Of a DNA stretch of 64,000 nucleotides, positions 17,216 through 26,246 are shown in pieces; the first letter of the stretch is position 1, and each line of letters begins with the position of its first letter. The position numbers were made by a program, and so were the translations under genes. Location of the stretch: positions 1 to 64,000 of the forward strand of contig DASVRP010000010.1 in the NCBI GenBank assembly GCA_036388555.1. Direction: 5' to 3'. Origin of the DNA: UBA4665 sp036388555. GTDB taxonomy: Bacteria > Patescibacteriota > Saccharimonadia > Saccharimonadales > UBA4665. The notes under the pieces are model-generated. The model was not told the origin of the DNA. It worked only from the letters and a program-made list of their open reading frames with translations, and searched no databases.

Positions 17216-18439
17216 ATGACAACAGCTGCATCTAAACAAAAAGTGCTGATAGTCGGAGGTGGGTTCGGAGGTATCAAGGCAGCGCTTGAACTGGCCGATC
17301 ACAGCTCGCAACAGTACGACATCACCCTGGTATCGGACCAGCCTAATTTTAGGTATTATCCAGCGCTATACAGGACCGCGACGGGTGGGACGCCTGCGAA
17401 TTCAAGCATCCCGCTCGCCCGGCTGTTCAAAGACAAACCGGTGACATTGCATCAGGGAACGGCCGTCAAGCTCGACCGCCTGACGAAGTCACTGGAGCTG
17501 AAGGACGGTGGGTCGATACCGTTCGATATCCTCATATTAGGACTCGGTGTCGTCACGAACTATTTCGGTATTCCCGGCATGCAGGAATATTCATACAGTA
17601 TCAAATCACACGATGAGATCGCCCGCCTCAAGGAACATCTGCACCAGCAACTCGCTGACGAGCGCAAGCCCGACCTGAACTACGTCATCGTCGGTGCAGG
17701 GCCGACCGGTATTGAGCTGGCTGGAGCTCTTCCAGAATACCTTGACCGGATCATGACGTATCATGAGGTAAAGCGCAGGGCCATCCACATCGACCTCGTA
17801 GAATCCAATAACCGGCTGTTACCGCGCATGCCGAAGGACACCTCCGCCATGGTGACCCGCCGGCTTAAGAAACTCGGTGTCAAACTGTATACCAAAAAGG
17901 CGGTGCAGGGTGTCGCTGCCGACCAGCTGACTGTCAGTGGTAAGCCGATCCGCAGCCATACTGTCATCTGGACGGCCGGCGTCACCAACCACCCATTCTT
18001 CAAGGAGAACGGCTTCATGATGACGCCGCGTGGTAAGGTGGTGATAGATATGTATCTGCAGGCCGAGGAAAACATCTATGTGATCGGTGACAATGCTAAT
18101 ACGCCGTACAGCGGCATGGCCCAGACTGCGCTGCTCGACGGCATCTACGTGGCCGAAAACCTCAAACGCCGGGCCGAAGGCGAAGATCCCAAAGGCTATA
18201 AGGTCAAGAAGCCGATCACCGTCATTCCGGTCGGTGACTTCTGGGCATCGGTCGTCTGGGGCAAACTGCGGCTTTACGGCTGGCCGGCCTGGACGATGCG
18301 CGAAGCCGCCGACCTGCTAGCGTTCGCCGATTATGAACCCTGGTGGAAAGCCGGCAAGCAATGGCTGACCGGCTTTCAGGAAGAAGAGACCTGCGACACC
18401 TGCCTACGGGCGATGCGGCGCGAGTATATCGACAAGTAA
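17216..18439 (+). CDS. Type II NADH dehydrogenase-like FAD/NAD(P) oxidoreductase
   Basis: 407 residues. Two Rossmann motifs: VLIVGGGFGGIKAALEL near 11 (FAD) and YVIVGAGPTGIELAGALPEY near 155 (NADH), plus VIWTAGV and NIYVIGDNAN (FAD). This is the NDH-2 layout: NADH to quinone without proton pumping. The C-terminus carries a conserved-looking CDTC. TATACT lies 7 nt before the ATG. With the ATP synthase and FAD oxidase nearby it suggests a minimal electron-transfer capacity. Confidence 0.85.
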   Translation: MTTAASKQKVLIVGGGFGGIKAALELADHSSQQYDITLVSDQPNFRYYPALYRTATGGTPANSSIPLARLFKDKPVTLHQGTAVKLDRLTKSLELKDGGSIPFDILILGLGVVTNYFGIPGMQEYSYSIKSHDEIARLKEHLHQQLADERKPDLNYVIVGAGPTGIELAGALPEYLDRIMTYHEVKRRAIHIDLVESNNRLLPRMPKDTSAMVTRRLKKLGVKLYTKKAVQGVAADQLTVSGKPIRSHTVIWTAGVTNHPFFKENGFMMTPRGKVVIDMYLQAEENIYVIGDNANTPYSGMAQTALLDGIYVAENLKRRAEGEDPKGYKVKKPITVIPVGDFWASVVWGKLRLYGWPAWTMREAADLLAFADYEPWWKAGKQWLTGFQEEETCDTCLRAMRREYIDK

Positions 18440-18458
18440 GCCTGATATACTTGGTGGT

Positions 18459-21400
18459 ATGTCTGCTTTTACCGATGCTTACGCCCAATTGAATGCCGCC
18501 CAGAAACAAGCCGTCGATACGATCGAGGGGCCGTTACTCGTTATCGCCGGGCCTGGCACCGGCAAGACCCAGTTGCTTGGTGCCCGTGTCGCGAATATCC
18601 TTCAGAAGACAGATACGCCACCGCATAACATCCTCTGTCTGACATTCACCGAGAACGGCGCATCGAACATGCGGCAACGGCTGGCACGCTTTATCGGACC
18701 TGACGCGTACAATGTCACTATCAGTACCTACCATGCCTTCGGCAGTGACCTGATCGCCCGATATCCGGAATACTTTGCGGGCACGCGGCTGCAGAACGCT
18801 ATCGACGATCTCAGCAAGCGGCAGATCATGATGCAGCTCGTCGATGCTATGAGCTATAAGAATCCGCTGAAGCAGACGAGGCATCACATCGGGGATGTCA
18901 TCAGCACCATCAGTGAGATCAAACGAGGCCTGCTGACAGGCGAAGACCTGCGTATTATCGCCGCCGAGAACGCGGCCTTCATCACTGCCGGCAGCAAAGC
19001 AATCCATCCGGTCTTCGCCGGCATGACCAAGATGCCCGGCTCGCTCGCCAAGTCCCGTCCGGTCTTCGAGGAGACGCTGGCCGGACTGACTCCGTTAGCA
19101 CCTTCCACACCGGTGTCCGACAGGTTCGAGCCGCTGGCGGCTGTATGTGTCGCCCAGCTCCAGACCGCACTGGAAGACGCTGACGCTACGAACAAATCGA
19201 CGCCCTTGACACAGTGGAAGAACAAATGGCTGGCCAAGGATGCCGAGAACCGCTTCATCATCGGCGGAGAGCTGGAGAACCGGCGTATCCATGCCATGGC
19301 AGACGTGCTCGAATCATACGAGGCTGCTCTGGCTGCAGAGGGATTATACGATTTCGACGATATGATTCTGCGCAGTATCAAAGCCCTCGAGGAAAACGAT
19401 GATTTTCGTTTCACCCTACAGGAACGCTATACATACATCCTGCTCGACGAGTTCCAGGACACCAATGCTGCGCAGTTGCGGCTGGTACAGCTCCTGACCG
19501 ACAACCCGGTCAACGAGGGCCGCGCCAACATCCTGGCAGTCGGCGATGATGACCAGGCGATCTACGCCTTTCAGGGAGCCCAATACTCCAACATGCTTGA
19601 GTATTACCAGATGTTCCGTGATACGACGGTCATCAACCTGACAGAGAATTACCGCTCCCATAGTGATATTCTCTCGACGGCAGCAGCTGTCGCCGGGCAG
19701 ATCGAAAGCCGGCTGCAACAGCATTTCGACGGTATGAGCAAGATGCTACTGGCCTCCAACCCGAAGATTACCAGTTCAACTATCGAGCGGCGGGAATTCC
19801 AAAGCGATATCGCCGAACGGGCCTGGATAGCCGAACGGATCCGGCAATTGATTGACTCAGGCGTCTCGCCGAGCGAGATAGCTATATTATCACCCAAACA
19901 TCGGCAGATCGAACCGCTGGTCTCCTATCTGAATGCGCATGACGTACCGGTACGGTATGAACGCCGCGAGAACATCCTAGATGCCCTGGTCGTACGCCAA
20001 TTGATCACGATGTCGCGGTTGCTGCTGGCGCTGGACGCCAATGAGACCGCACTTGCCAACTCACTCTGGCCGCAGGTGCTGAGCTATGACTTCTGGGGAA
20101 TCGCTACCGGCGACATCTGGCGGCTGTCGTGGCAGGTGGCTGACGCCAAGCAGAAGCTGTCCTGGAGTCAGGCTGCGCTTGAGAGTGATATCGAGCCGAT
20201 CAAGCAGGCCGCCGAACTGCTACTGGCCTGCGCCGGCCGGACCGCTACCGAAAGCTGTGAGATGATCCTCGATTACCTGATCGGTCTGTCACCGCTGCCG
20301 AGCGGCTTGCGGTCGCCACTGAAGGACCATTACATGCTGCCGGAAGTGCAGCTGGAGCATCCTGAGATTTTTTATGAGACATTGTCGCATCTGACTGTGT
20401 TGCGCACACGTGTCAGCGAGTATCAGGACCGCTCTGACAGCGCGCTGATGCTGCCAGATTTCATCAGGTTCATCGGCATGTACGAGGCAGCCGAGCAGCC
20501 GATGATCGATACCAGCCCGTATGCACAACAGGCCGATGCCGTCCAGCTGATGACCGTCTTCAAGGCAAAAGGCTTGGAATACCAGCATGTCTTCCTGCCG
20601 GGGTGTCTCGATGATATCTGGGGTTCAAGTACCCGTGGCAATAGCAACAACCTGACGCTGCCAGCCAACTTGCAGCCGATCCGCCATGCCGGAGCCACCG
20701 ACGACGAGCGGCTGCGTATACTGTTCGTCGCCCTGACCCGGGCCCGCAACGGGCTGTATCTGACAAGCGCAGCCCATACCTTCAGCGGCAAGCCGACCAA
20801 GCGTCTCAAGTATTTCGATGAGCGTGAGCAGGACGATGGAAGTGTCAAGGCACTGGTATTGCCGGAGCATGCCCAGGCAGTCCAGTCCGAGGACGCCGAT
20901 GCACCGGTCACGGAGCTGCTGGAACTCGATTGGCGTACCCGGCACATCGGCGGCCTGCGCGACGCCAGCCTGGCAAGCCTGCTCTCAGAACGCACCGAGA
21001 ATTACTGCTTCAGCCCGACACACCTCACCAGCTTCGTTGACCTCCAGTACGGCGGTCCGCAACAGTTCTTCTTCGACAAGCTGCTGAAATTCCCCGGTAC
21101 ACCATCACCTGACAGCCAGTTCGGCATCGCCATCCATGACGCCCTCGAGTGGTACCAGAACCAGCTCAACGAACACGGTTATGCCCCAAGTACCGATGAG
21201 ACGATCGAACACTTCGCTCTCCGATTAAAATCGCGTAAGCTGACTGAGCAGCGGGCGATCCTCGAACTGGAACGCGGCCAGCTAGCACTCTCGGCCTTCC
21301 TGGCGCAGCGGGCGAGCATATTCAAGCCGGGTGACATCGCTGAGAAGGACTTCCATTCCGAAGGCGTCTCCTACGGCGATATCCGGATGGACGGCCGCAT

Positions 21401-21791
21401 CGACCGCCTGGAGGTCGACCCATCGAACCGGCAGATCACCATCGTCGATTATAAGACAGGCAAGAGCTATAGCCAATGGAAACAGGAGATGCCCCTACAC
21501 AAGCATCAGCTGCAGCTTTACGCCTACAAACTGCTAGCCGCTGGCTCACGCAGCTACCGTGAGTATAACGTTACTGCCGGTCGGCTCGAATTTATCGAAA
21601 GCGACGAAGGCGGCCGCATCGACAGCCTCGAGCTACGGTTCAATGATGATGAGCTTGAACGCGTCCGAGTGCTCGTCAAGGCCATCGCAACCCATGTCAG
21701 GGAGCTCAATTTCCCGGATGTCAGCGCATACCCCGTATCTCTTACCGGCATGAAAGCATTCGAACAAGACCTGATCGACGGCAAGATCTAG
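18459..21791 (+). CDS. UvrD/PcrA-like helicase with C-terminal PD-(D/E)XK nuclease domain
   Basis: 1110 residues. Superfamily 1A helicase: Walker A VIAGPGTGKTQ near 27-37, LLDEFQDTNAAQ (Walker B), VGDDDQAIYAFQGA (motif III), NYRS (motif IV), MTVFKAKGLEYQHVFLPG (motif V), RLLFVALTRAR-type motif VI. The last 250 residues hold a RecB-like nuclease: GIAIHDALEW, then DGRIDRLE and IVDYKTGKSY (D...DxK). A single-chain helicase-nuclease for DNA end processing, AdnAB/AddAB-like. TATACT lies 7 nt before the ATG. Confidence 0.92.
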   Translation: MSAFTDAYAQLNAAQKQAVDTIEGPLLVIAGPGTGKTQLLGARVANILQKTDTPPHNILCLTFTENGASNMRQRLARFIGPDAYNVTISTYHAFGSDLIARYPEYFAGTRLQNAIDDLSKRQIMMQLVDAMSYKNPLKQTRHHIGDVISTISEIKRGLLTGEDLRIIAAENAAFITAGSKAIHPVFAGMTKMPGSLAKSRPVFEETLAGLTPLAPSTPVSDRFEPLAAVCVAQLQTALEDADATNKSTPLTQWKNKWLAKDAENRFIIGGELENRRIHAMADVLESYEAALAAEGLYDFDDMILRSIKALEENDDFRFTLQERYTYILLDEFQDTNAAQLRLVQLLTDNPVNEGRANILAVGDDDQAIYAFQGAQYSNMLEYYQMFRDTTVINLTENYRSHSDILSTAAAVAGQIESRLQQHFDGMSKMLLASNPKITSSTIERREFQSDIAERAWIAERIRQLIDSGVSPSEIAILSPKHRQIEPLVSYLNAHDVPVRYERRENILDALVVRQLITMSRLLLALDANETALANSLWPQVLSYDFWGIATGDIWRLSWQVADAKQKLSWSQAALESDIEPIKQAAELLLACAGRTATESCEMILDYLIGLSPLPSGLRSPLKDHYMLPEVQLEHPEIFYETLSHLTVLRTRVSEYQDRSDSALMLPDFIRFIGMYEAAEQPMIDTSPYAQQADAVQLMTVFKAKGLEYQHVFLPGCLDDIWGSSTRGNSNNLTLPANLQPIRHAGATDDERLRILFVALTRARNGLYLTSAAHTFSGKPTKRLKYFDEREQDDGSVKALVLPEHAQAVQSEDADAPVTELLELDWRTRHIGGLRDASLASLLSERTENYCFSPTHLTSFVDLQYGGPQQFFFDKLLKFPGTPSPDSQFGIAIHDALEWYQNQLNEHGYAPSTDETIEHFALRLKSRKLTEQRAILELERGQLALSAFLAQRASIFKPGDIAEKDFHSEGVSYGDIRMDGRIDRLEVDPSNRQITIVDYKTGKSYSQWKQEMPLHKHQLQLYAYKLLAAGSRSYREYNVTAGRLEFIESDEGGRIDSLELRFNDDELERVRVLVKAIATHVRELNFPDVSAYPVSLTGMKAFEQDLIDGKI

Positions 21792-21830
21792 ACATGAAAA
21801 GACCGGCGCTGAGGCCGGTCTTTTCATGTC
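21791..21830. terminator. Strong bidirectional terminator
   Basis: A perfect 17-bp stem (21791-21807 with 21814-21830) around loop GCTGAG, with AAAA and TTTT inside the arms, so it ends transcription from both the helicase (plus) and the aquaporin (minus) gene. Confidence 0.9.
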
Positions 21831-21847
21831 CCGAAGGAAGGATGTGC

Positions 21848-22768
21848 TTAGCGTTTCTTCTTGCTGGAAGCGACCTTCTTAGCGGTTGAAGACTTCTTTG
21901 ACTTCGTGACTTTGATTTCGCTGCGGGGAGCGACATTTCCGGTGCCGGCTTTGGCGTTCTTGTTGACCGCCTTATCGACATCGATAGCTTCCTCTTCATC
22001 GTCATCATCATCTTCGTCGTCATCATCCAGGTCCTCGTCATCAGCTGTCGTTGCGGCGGCCGATGAGGTAGATGACACACGGGCTGCGCCTGATCCAGCA
22101 GTGCGGCGGCGGAGGAGACCGAACGGAGCATCCTGGTCAGCGAACAGCAGACCGTACAGGTTCACACCGATGATAGCACCGAGTACTGGTCCGAGCAGAT
22201 AGTTGCCCCAACCATTTTCGCCGAAGACTTCCCAGGCACGTGCACCGATAGCGACAGCCGGGTTGGCCAGGCCGACAGATGCAGCTGAAGCGATGATGAT
22301 AGCTACGATGAAACCGAGTCCGGCAACGGTCGCGAAGCGGGAAGTTTCAAAGCGGTTGTATGCAGCAGATGCCCATGCCATGGCGAAGATCATCGTACCG
22401 ATAGCTTCCGCGACCATGATGCGGCCACTGAACGCCTGGTTGACCTGCTGTACATCGGTATTGACGAAGTACCTGTAGAGGCCATAGGCCGCCCATGCAC
22501 CAAGACACTGCGCCAGGATGAACGTCAGGGCAGGGATCGTCTTGACGCGGCGTGCGGTCCACAGCGCCAGTGTCAACGCAGGGTTGAAGTGGGCGCCTGA
22601 GACGTTACTGAATGCGTACGTCAGTACGACGACTGCGATACCGGCTGCGATCGCAACGAAGTACGCCAGACCGAGCTGTGAGCGCTGGACACTTAATATT
22701 ACCAGCGTCAGCAGGCCGGTGCCGAGAAACTCAGCCACCAGCATGGCGAGTTTATTTCTCTTGAACAT
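21848..22768 (-). CDS. Aquaporin (MIP family) with charged C-terminal tail
   Basis: 306 residues; six TM helices with both half-helix motifs, GAHFNPALTL near 60 and GLANPAVAIGARAW near 170. The second NPA is followed by VAIGAR, with the selectivity-filter Arg. AqpZ-like water channel rather than glycerol facilitator, though not proven. Residues beyond about 225 form a soluble tail: Ser/Thr stretch, a long run of Asp/Glu, then Lys-rich end. That tail is not part of the usual family. AAGGAGGA precedes the ATG. Confidence 0.9.
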   Translation of the reverse strand: MFKRNKLAMLVAEFLGTGLLTLVILSVQRSQLGLAYFVAIAAGIAVVVLTYAFSNVSGAHFNPALTLALWTARRVKTIPALTFILAQCLGAWAAYGLYRYFVNTDVQQVNQAFSGRIMVAEAIGTMIFAMAWASAAYNRFETSRFATVAGLGFIVAIIIASAASVGLANPAVAIGARAWEVFGENGWGNYLLGPVLGAIIGVNLYGLLFADQDAPFGLLRRRTAGSGAARVSSTSSAAATTADDEDLDDDDEDDDDDEEEAIDVDKAVNKNAKAGTGNVAPRSEIKVTKSKKSSTAKKVASSKKKR

Positions 22769-22849
22769 GTATGGATTCCTCCTTAGTTATATAGACTCAG
22801 GATATCCGGTTAACAATAGAATTGCAAGCCTGGTTAAAAGGCTTAAGTT

Positions 22850-23833
22850 TTACGTACGGACCGGCTGCAGTACCAGGCCATCATTGGTTGACGATTTTGC
22901 CCTGACATCACGGCACACCCGGACAAGGTAATCAGACAACAGTTCCTGGCTTCTGACCGCCCTTGGACCGTCACTGGCGGCTTCCATCCCGATGAGGGCA
23001 TTTATCTCAATAAGCTTCCAGCCCTGGCGTGTCTTTACACAATCTACGGAATAATACCGCGGATAGGCCGCAAATACCTGGTCTATGCTTCGGGCCATGG
23101 CGACCGGCTCCTCAGGAACGTCTGCCATCTTGACGTACGACAGTTCGCCTCCCTGGGCGACATTGGAATGGAACGATCCAGCTTTGGCCTTCCGGATGAA
23201 ACAACTTATGATTTCGCCGCCGCAGACGGCCAGACGCAGGTCGTGCACGCCCTCGACATGACCATCGATACCTTCTGAGGTGTCAAGGAATTCCTGCACC
23301 AGCAGCGGATATTCTGCAGGCAGCTGCCTGAGTATGTCCGTCTTCCGGCCTATCAGCACGTCATAGCCACCATGGCTGACCGGTTTTTTGACGACGATAT
23401 TGTCGCCAGCGATCCGTTCGAAAGCAGCATCGACTTCCTGGCGGGACGCGCATGCGATCGAATATGGCTGGAACTCGCCAAAATACTCATATGTCGCTAT
23501 CTTATCCGTTCCTACATGATGTACGAATGGATCATTGATAGTCACGACATCCTGTCCGTGGAAATCCGTCCGGTTGAATACAGTGTCCACGGTGACGTTG
23601 TGAACCTTGGTCAGCTTATCCAAGGTCGTCTTCTCGGTCAGCGTATACGCCGTAGCGAACCGGCCATGGCCCAGATAGCTCGTCTCGTCCAGTACCAAGT
23701 ACGCCTCGGCACCCCGCGACTTTATAGCAAGTACCAGCTCCTGGTACGCCTGCCAATAATAATCTTCGCTGAAGGGATCGTTGTTTTCGAAGGCGTGACA
23801 ATAGATTGCCACTGCCAGTGGTGGTGTTGCCAT
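22850..23833 (-). CDS. ATP-grasp family ligase
   Basis: 327 residues. The order NRTDFHG, then IVVKKPVSHGGYDVLIG (ATP-grasp Lys and Gly-rich loop), then LLVQEFLDTSEGIDG, DLRLAVCGGEIISCFIRKA and LIEINALIGM (Mg-binding N-x-x-x) fits RimK/glutathione-synthetase-like ATP-grasp enzymes, which ligate a carboxylate to an amine via acyl phosphate. Substrate unknown. AGGAAA lies before the ATG. Confidence 0.72.
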   Translation of the reverse strand: MATPPLAVAIYCHAFENNDPFSEDYYWQAYQELVLAIKSRGAEAYLVLDETSYLGHGRFATAYTLTEKTTLDKLTKVHNVTVDTVFNRTDFHGQDVVTINDPFVHHVGTDKIATYEYFGEFQPYSIACASRQEVDAAFERIAGDNIVVKKPVSHGGYDVLIGRKTDILRQLPAEYPLLVQEFLDTSEGIDGHVEGVHDLRLAVCGGEIISCFIRKAKAGSFHSNVAQGGELSYVKMADVPEEPVAMARSIDQVFAAYPRYYSVDCVKTRQGWKLIEINALIGMEAASDGPRAVRSQELLSDYLVRVCRDVRAKSSTNDGLVLQPVRT

Positions 23834-23874
23834 GAGTAATTTCCTATGTTTCGTATGCGTTATACATTATTATC

Positions 23875-23897
23875 GCACCTGGAGCTGTTCCAGGTGC
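23875..23897 (-). promoter_or_regulatory. 5'-leader hairpin of the ATP-grasp gene
   Basis: GCACCTGGA / TCCAGGTGC, 9-bp perfect stem with a 5-nt loop, lies just downstream of a minus-strand TATAAT (about 23908-23913) and upstream of the ATG at 23833. No T-run follows, so a stabilising 5' hairpin or regulatory structure fits better than a terminator. Confidence 0.45.
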
Positions 23898-23947
23898 ACC
23901 AACATACTATTATACTCCGGTATGCAACTATTAATTACACGCCCGGT

Positions 23948-24847
23948 TCATACCCGGGCAAACAGACGTAAGCTGCCGTCGGTCAGATCCATCGCGGTCG
24001 CTACGGCATCTGCCAGCAGGATGTAGGCCGTGTCTTGATGCTCATCGTGGATATTCCAGACGTCCAGGTTGAAATTCTGGATCTTACTGCCGGTACGTGC
24101 ATTGTAATGGTCGCGGTGGAACGTCGTACCTGTGACGAAGTTCAATGTCAGCGAAACTTCGGCATGCGGACGGACCAATGTCTCGACGCCGTCAGGGTTC
24201 AGGCTCCGCAGGGCAGTCAAGACGTCATCCGGGGCGGCGAAATAGCCAGGATAGGTAAGTAAGCCGGCGGCTGCACGCTGCAGGTCGCCATATCCGCTTT
24301 CCGGCATCTTGCGGCCAGCGAGTTCCATGAGCGCCGTAACCGTAGCCAGTATCGCCGGACTTGATGGGTCGTTGTACTTAGCGAGTTTCCGTAGCTGGCC
24401 GTCGATCGCCCCACAGCCAGTCTTCGTTCTGTCGGCGTGGTCATCAGTGTGGTCACCCTCAAGGTAGGCACTGTGCCGATGCCCGGGAAGGGCGGCCAGG
24501 TCATCAAGCAGTGAAATGCCATCTGCCGGACCATGTGCCAGCCGGACGGCAATTGCTTCATCGACGCTACCGCCTTGGATCTGCGGGCCTAACTTTCGCT
24601 GGGACCATGCAGGGTCGGTGTCGTCATATCCCCTTATCGTACTGCCATCTATGCAGCGCTTGGCGGCACCTGGGGCCGCCGGGACGAAATACTGATCCAG
24701 CCCGGCCAGTGATGCTTCGATCTCGGATTCGGCCAGTTCACCAGACTGGAGCCGGTTTTTGAGCGATATCGTTCCGTGCCAGAGAGAACTGTCACTGTCT
24801 CCCATAAGTTGTCCCATGTCGATCATACGCCGGTCATCGGATGCCAT
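23948..24847 (-). CDS. Protein with Cys-Asp / His-Cys metal motifs (carbonic-anhydrase-like?)
   Basis: 299 residues, soluble. AAKRCIDGS near 65 (Cys65, Asp67), LGPQIQGGS near 87-94 and a DHTDDHADRTKTGCGA segment near 132-146 (His133, His137, Cys145) look like a Cys-His-Cys metal site as in beta- or zeta-class carbonic anhydrases. Gene lies directly downstream of another protein with a closer carbonic-anhydrase motif. An SD (GGAGGGA) precedes the ATG. Enzymatic role is inference; it could be an inactive relative. Confidence 0.5.
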   Translation of the reverse strand: MASDDRRMIDMGQLMGDSDSSLWHGTISLKNRLQSGELAESEIEASLAGLDQYFVPAAPGAAKRCIDGSTIRGYDDTDPAWSQRKLGPQIQGGSVDEAIAVRLAHGPADGISLLDDLAALPGHRHSAYLEGDHTDDHADRTKTGCGAIDGQLRKLAKYNDPSSPAILATVTALMELAGRKMPESGYGDLQRAAAGLLTYPGYFAAPDDVLTALRSLNPDGVETLVRPHAEVSLTLNFVTGTTFHRDHYNARTGSKIQNFNLDVWNIHDEHQDTAYILLADAVATAMDLTDGSLRLFARV

Positions 24848-24877
24848 ATCTTCCCTCCAAATTATGTTATACGGATA

Positions 24878-25759
24878 CTATTCAGCGTCGATCTTGAGCC
24901 CGTCATGTGCCGGCCGTACCGTATAGAAAGTCATCTCTTCCAGATGGTCTGCCGTCAGGACGCTGCGTGTCGCCGCTGATCGGAGCAATAGTGCAGCCGC
25001 GCGCAGCTGCCGCGTCTCATACGGCAATGAGCGGACATTCGCGAGATCGCCCAGCGATGCAGCCAGACTATCATGATACCCCTGGATAAGAGTCGCTTGC
25101 TCTTCATCATCGGGCTTATTATTGCGGTCGATGCCGACATTAGGATGCAGATTAGTTACATACACCCGGGAAATATTGTCGCCGCGCATCCGTTTCACAT
25201 TCGGGCGTCCGGGATGTATACGGTCGACGTGTTCAACGAATGTGTCGAGCGAAACAGATTGCTGGTGCGCCGCCAGGACCTCCTGATGTTCCTTGGCTGC
25301 AGATGAGATCCTGCGCATGCTGAAATGTAGCATATCGGACAAGCCTAACTCCTGGGCGGTACGGGTGACCGTGTCTAACGTGTACTCTGACGGTGATGCC
25401 ATCTCGCCTAATACCGTCGGTAGACCGCCTACGAACCGGCAAGCATAATGTGCACCGAGGACCGTTGAGACACGCGTACGTTTGTCATCTTCAATACCTT
25501 GTTCCAGGCTGAAGAACTGATTCGTCGCAGCCGTCTGCGCCAGCGCTGTGTCGAGGCCTTCACCGACACCGGCACCTGCAGTATTGATCATGATCTTATA
25601 GTCACCTTTGGACTCATCGGTCGGGTCACGCGGATCGATGCAGCCGACGATACGCAGATGATCCTTTGTCAGACTGAACGGGCTATAATTCTCAGGGTTT
25701 CCGTAAAATTCACGGCTTGCATCAGTTAATTCGATAGTAGGGCTCGTAGACATAGACAT
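24878..25759 (-). CDS. Beta-carbonic-anhydrase-like protein
   Basis: 293 residues. IVGCIDPRD gives Cys40-x-Asp42-x-Arg44, INTAGAGVGEG follows, and LGAHYAC gives His104-x-x-Cys107. This is the zinc site and Asp-Arg dyad of beta-carbonic anhydrases (C-x-D-x-R ... H-x-x-C) with nearly the usual 60-residue spacing. The C-terminal half (about 130-293) is not recognisable as that family. It could hydrate CO2 or be a divergent relative. A second ATG 6 nt on (25753) is also possible. Same strand and just downstream of atpC. Confidence 0.55.
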   Translation of the reverse strand: MSMSTSPTIELTDASREFYGNPENYSPFSLTKDHLRIVGCIDPRDPTDESKGDYKIMINTAGAGVGEGLDTALAQTAATNQFFSLEQGIEDDKRTRVSTVLGAHYACRFVGGLPTVLGEMASPSEYTLDTVTRTAQELGLSDMLHFSMRRISSAAKEHQEVLAAHQQSVSLDTFVEHVDRIHPGRPNVKRMRGDNISRVYVTNLHPNVGIDRNNKPDDEEQATLIQGYHDSLAASLGDLANVRSLPYETRQLRAAALLLRSAATRSVLTADHLEEMTFYTVRPAHDGLKIDAE

Positions 25760-25817
25760 ATTTTACCACTTTTCTACATTATCTGCAATTATTGTACACA
25801 CTGATAGCTTCGTGGGC

Positions 25818-26246
25818 TTAACGCTTCGTATGCCGCCGCTTCAGTGAAGTCACCTGTAGCCGGACCGCATGGCGGTCTACCAGCTGTTGGGCGCGCTCCA
25901 GACTGACTTCGTCGCTGGCTTCGGCCTTCATGGCCTGGGCACGGTCGTAGGCCGCCTGGGCCTCGGCTTCATTGATGTCATCGGCGCTGTCCGCTTCGTC
26001 GACGAGCATGCTGAGTGCACCGTTCGCAACTTCGATGACGCCACCACTGCAGACAAAATACTCGCGGGCACTATCTGGGTCCTTTGCGCTGCGCCGGACG
26101 GCGATGACGCCGGTCTTTGCGACGCTGACGAGCGGCATATGGTCCTGCAACACGCCGATTTCACCTTCCAGCGTCGGCAGCAGGACTTCGTGGACGTCAT
26201 CGTCGAACTGAATGCCGCTCAGGCTGACCAGCTTAAACCTGAACAC
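25818..26246 (-). CDS. atpC: F1 ATP synthase epsilon subunit
   Basis: 142 residues; N-terminal beta-sandwich with EGEIGVLQDHMPLVS, C-terminal helical hairpin (ADDINEAEAQAAYDRAQ). Couples F1 to the c-ring with gamma. Starts with GTG overlapping the TAG of atpD by one base (TAGTG), so translation is coupled. Last gene of the operon. Confidence 0.96.
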   Translation of the reverse strand: MFRFKLVSLSGIQFDDDVHEVLLPTLEGEIGVLQDHMPLVSVAKTGVIAVRRSAKDPDSAREYFVCSGGVIEVANGALSMLVDEADSADDINEAEAQAAYDRAQAMKAEASDEVSLERAQQLVDRHAVRLQVTSLKRRHTKR

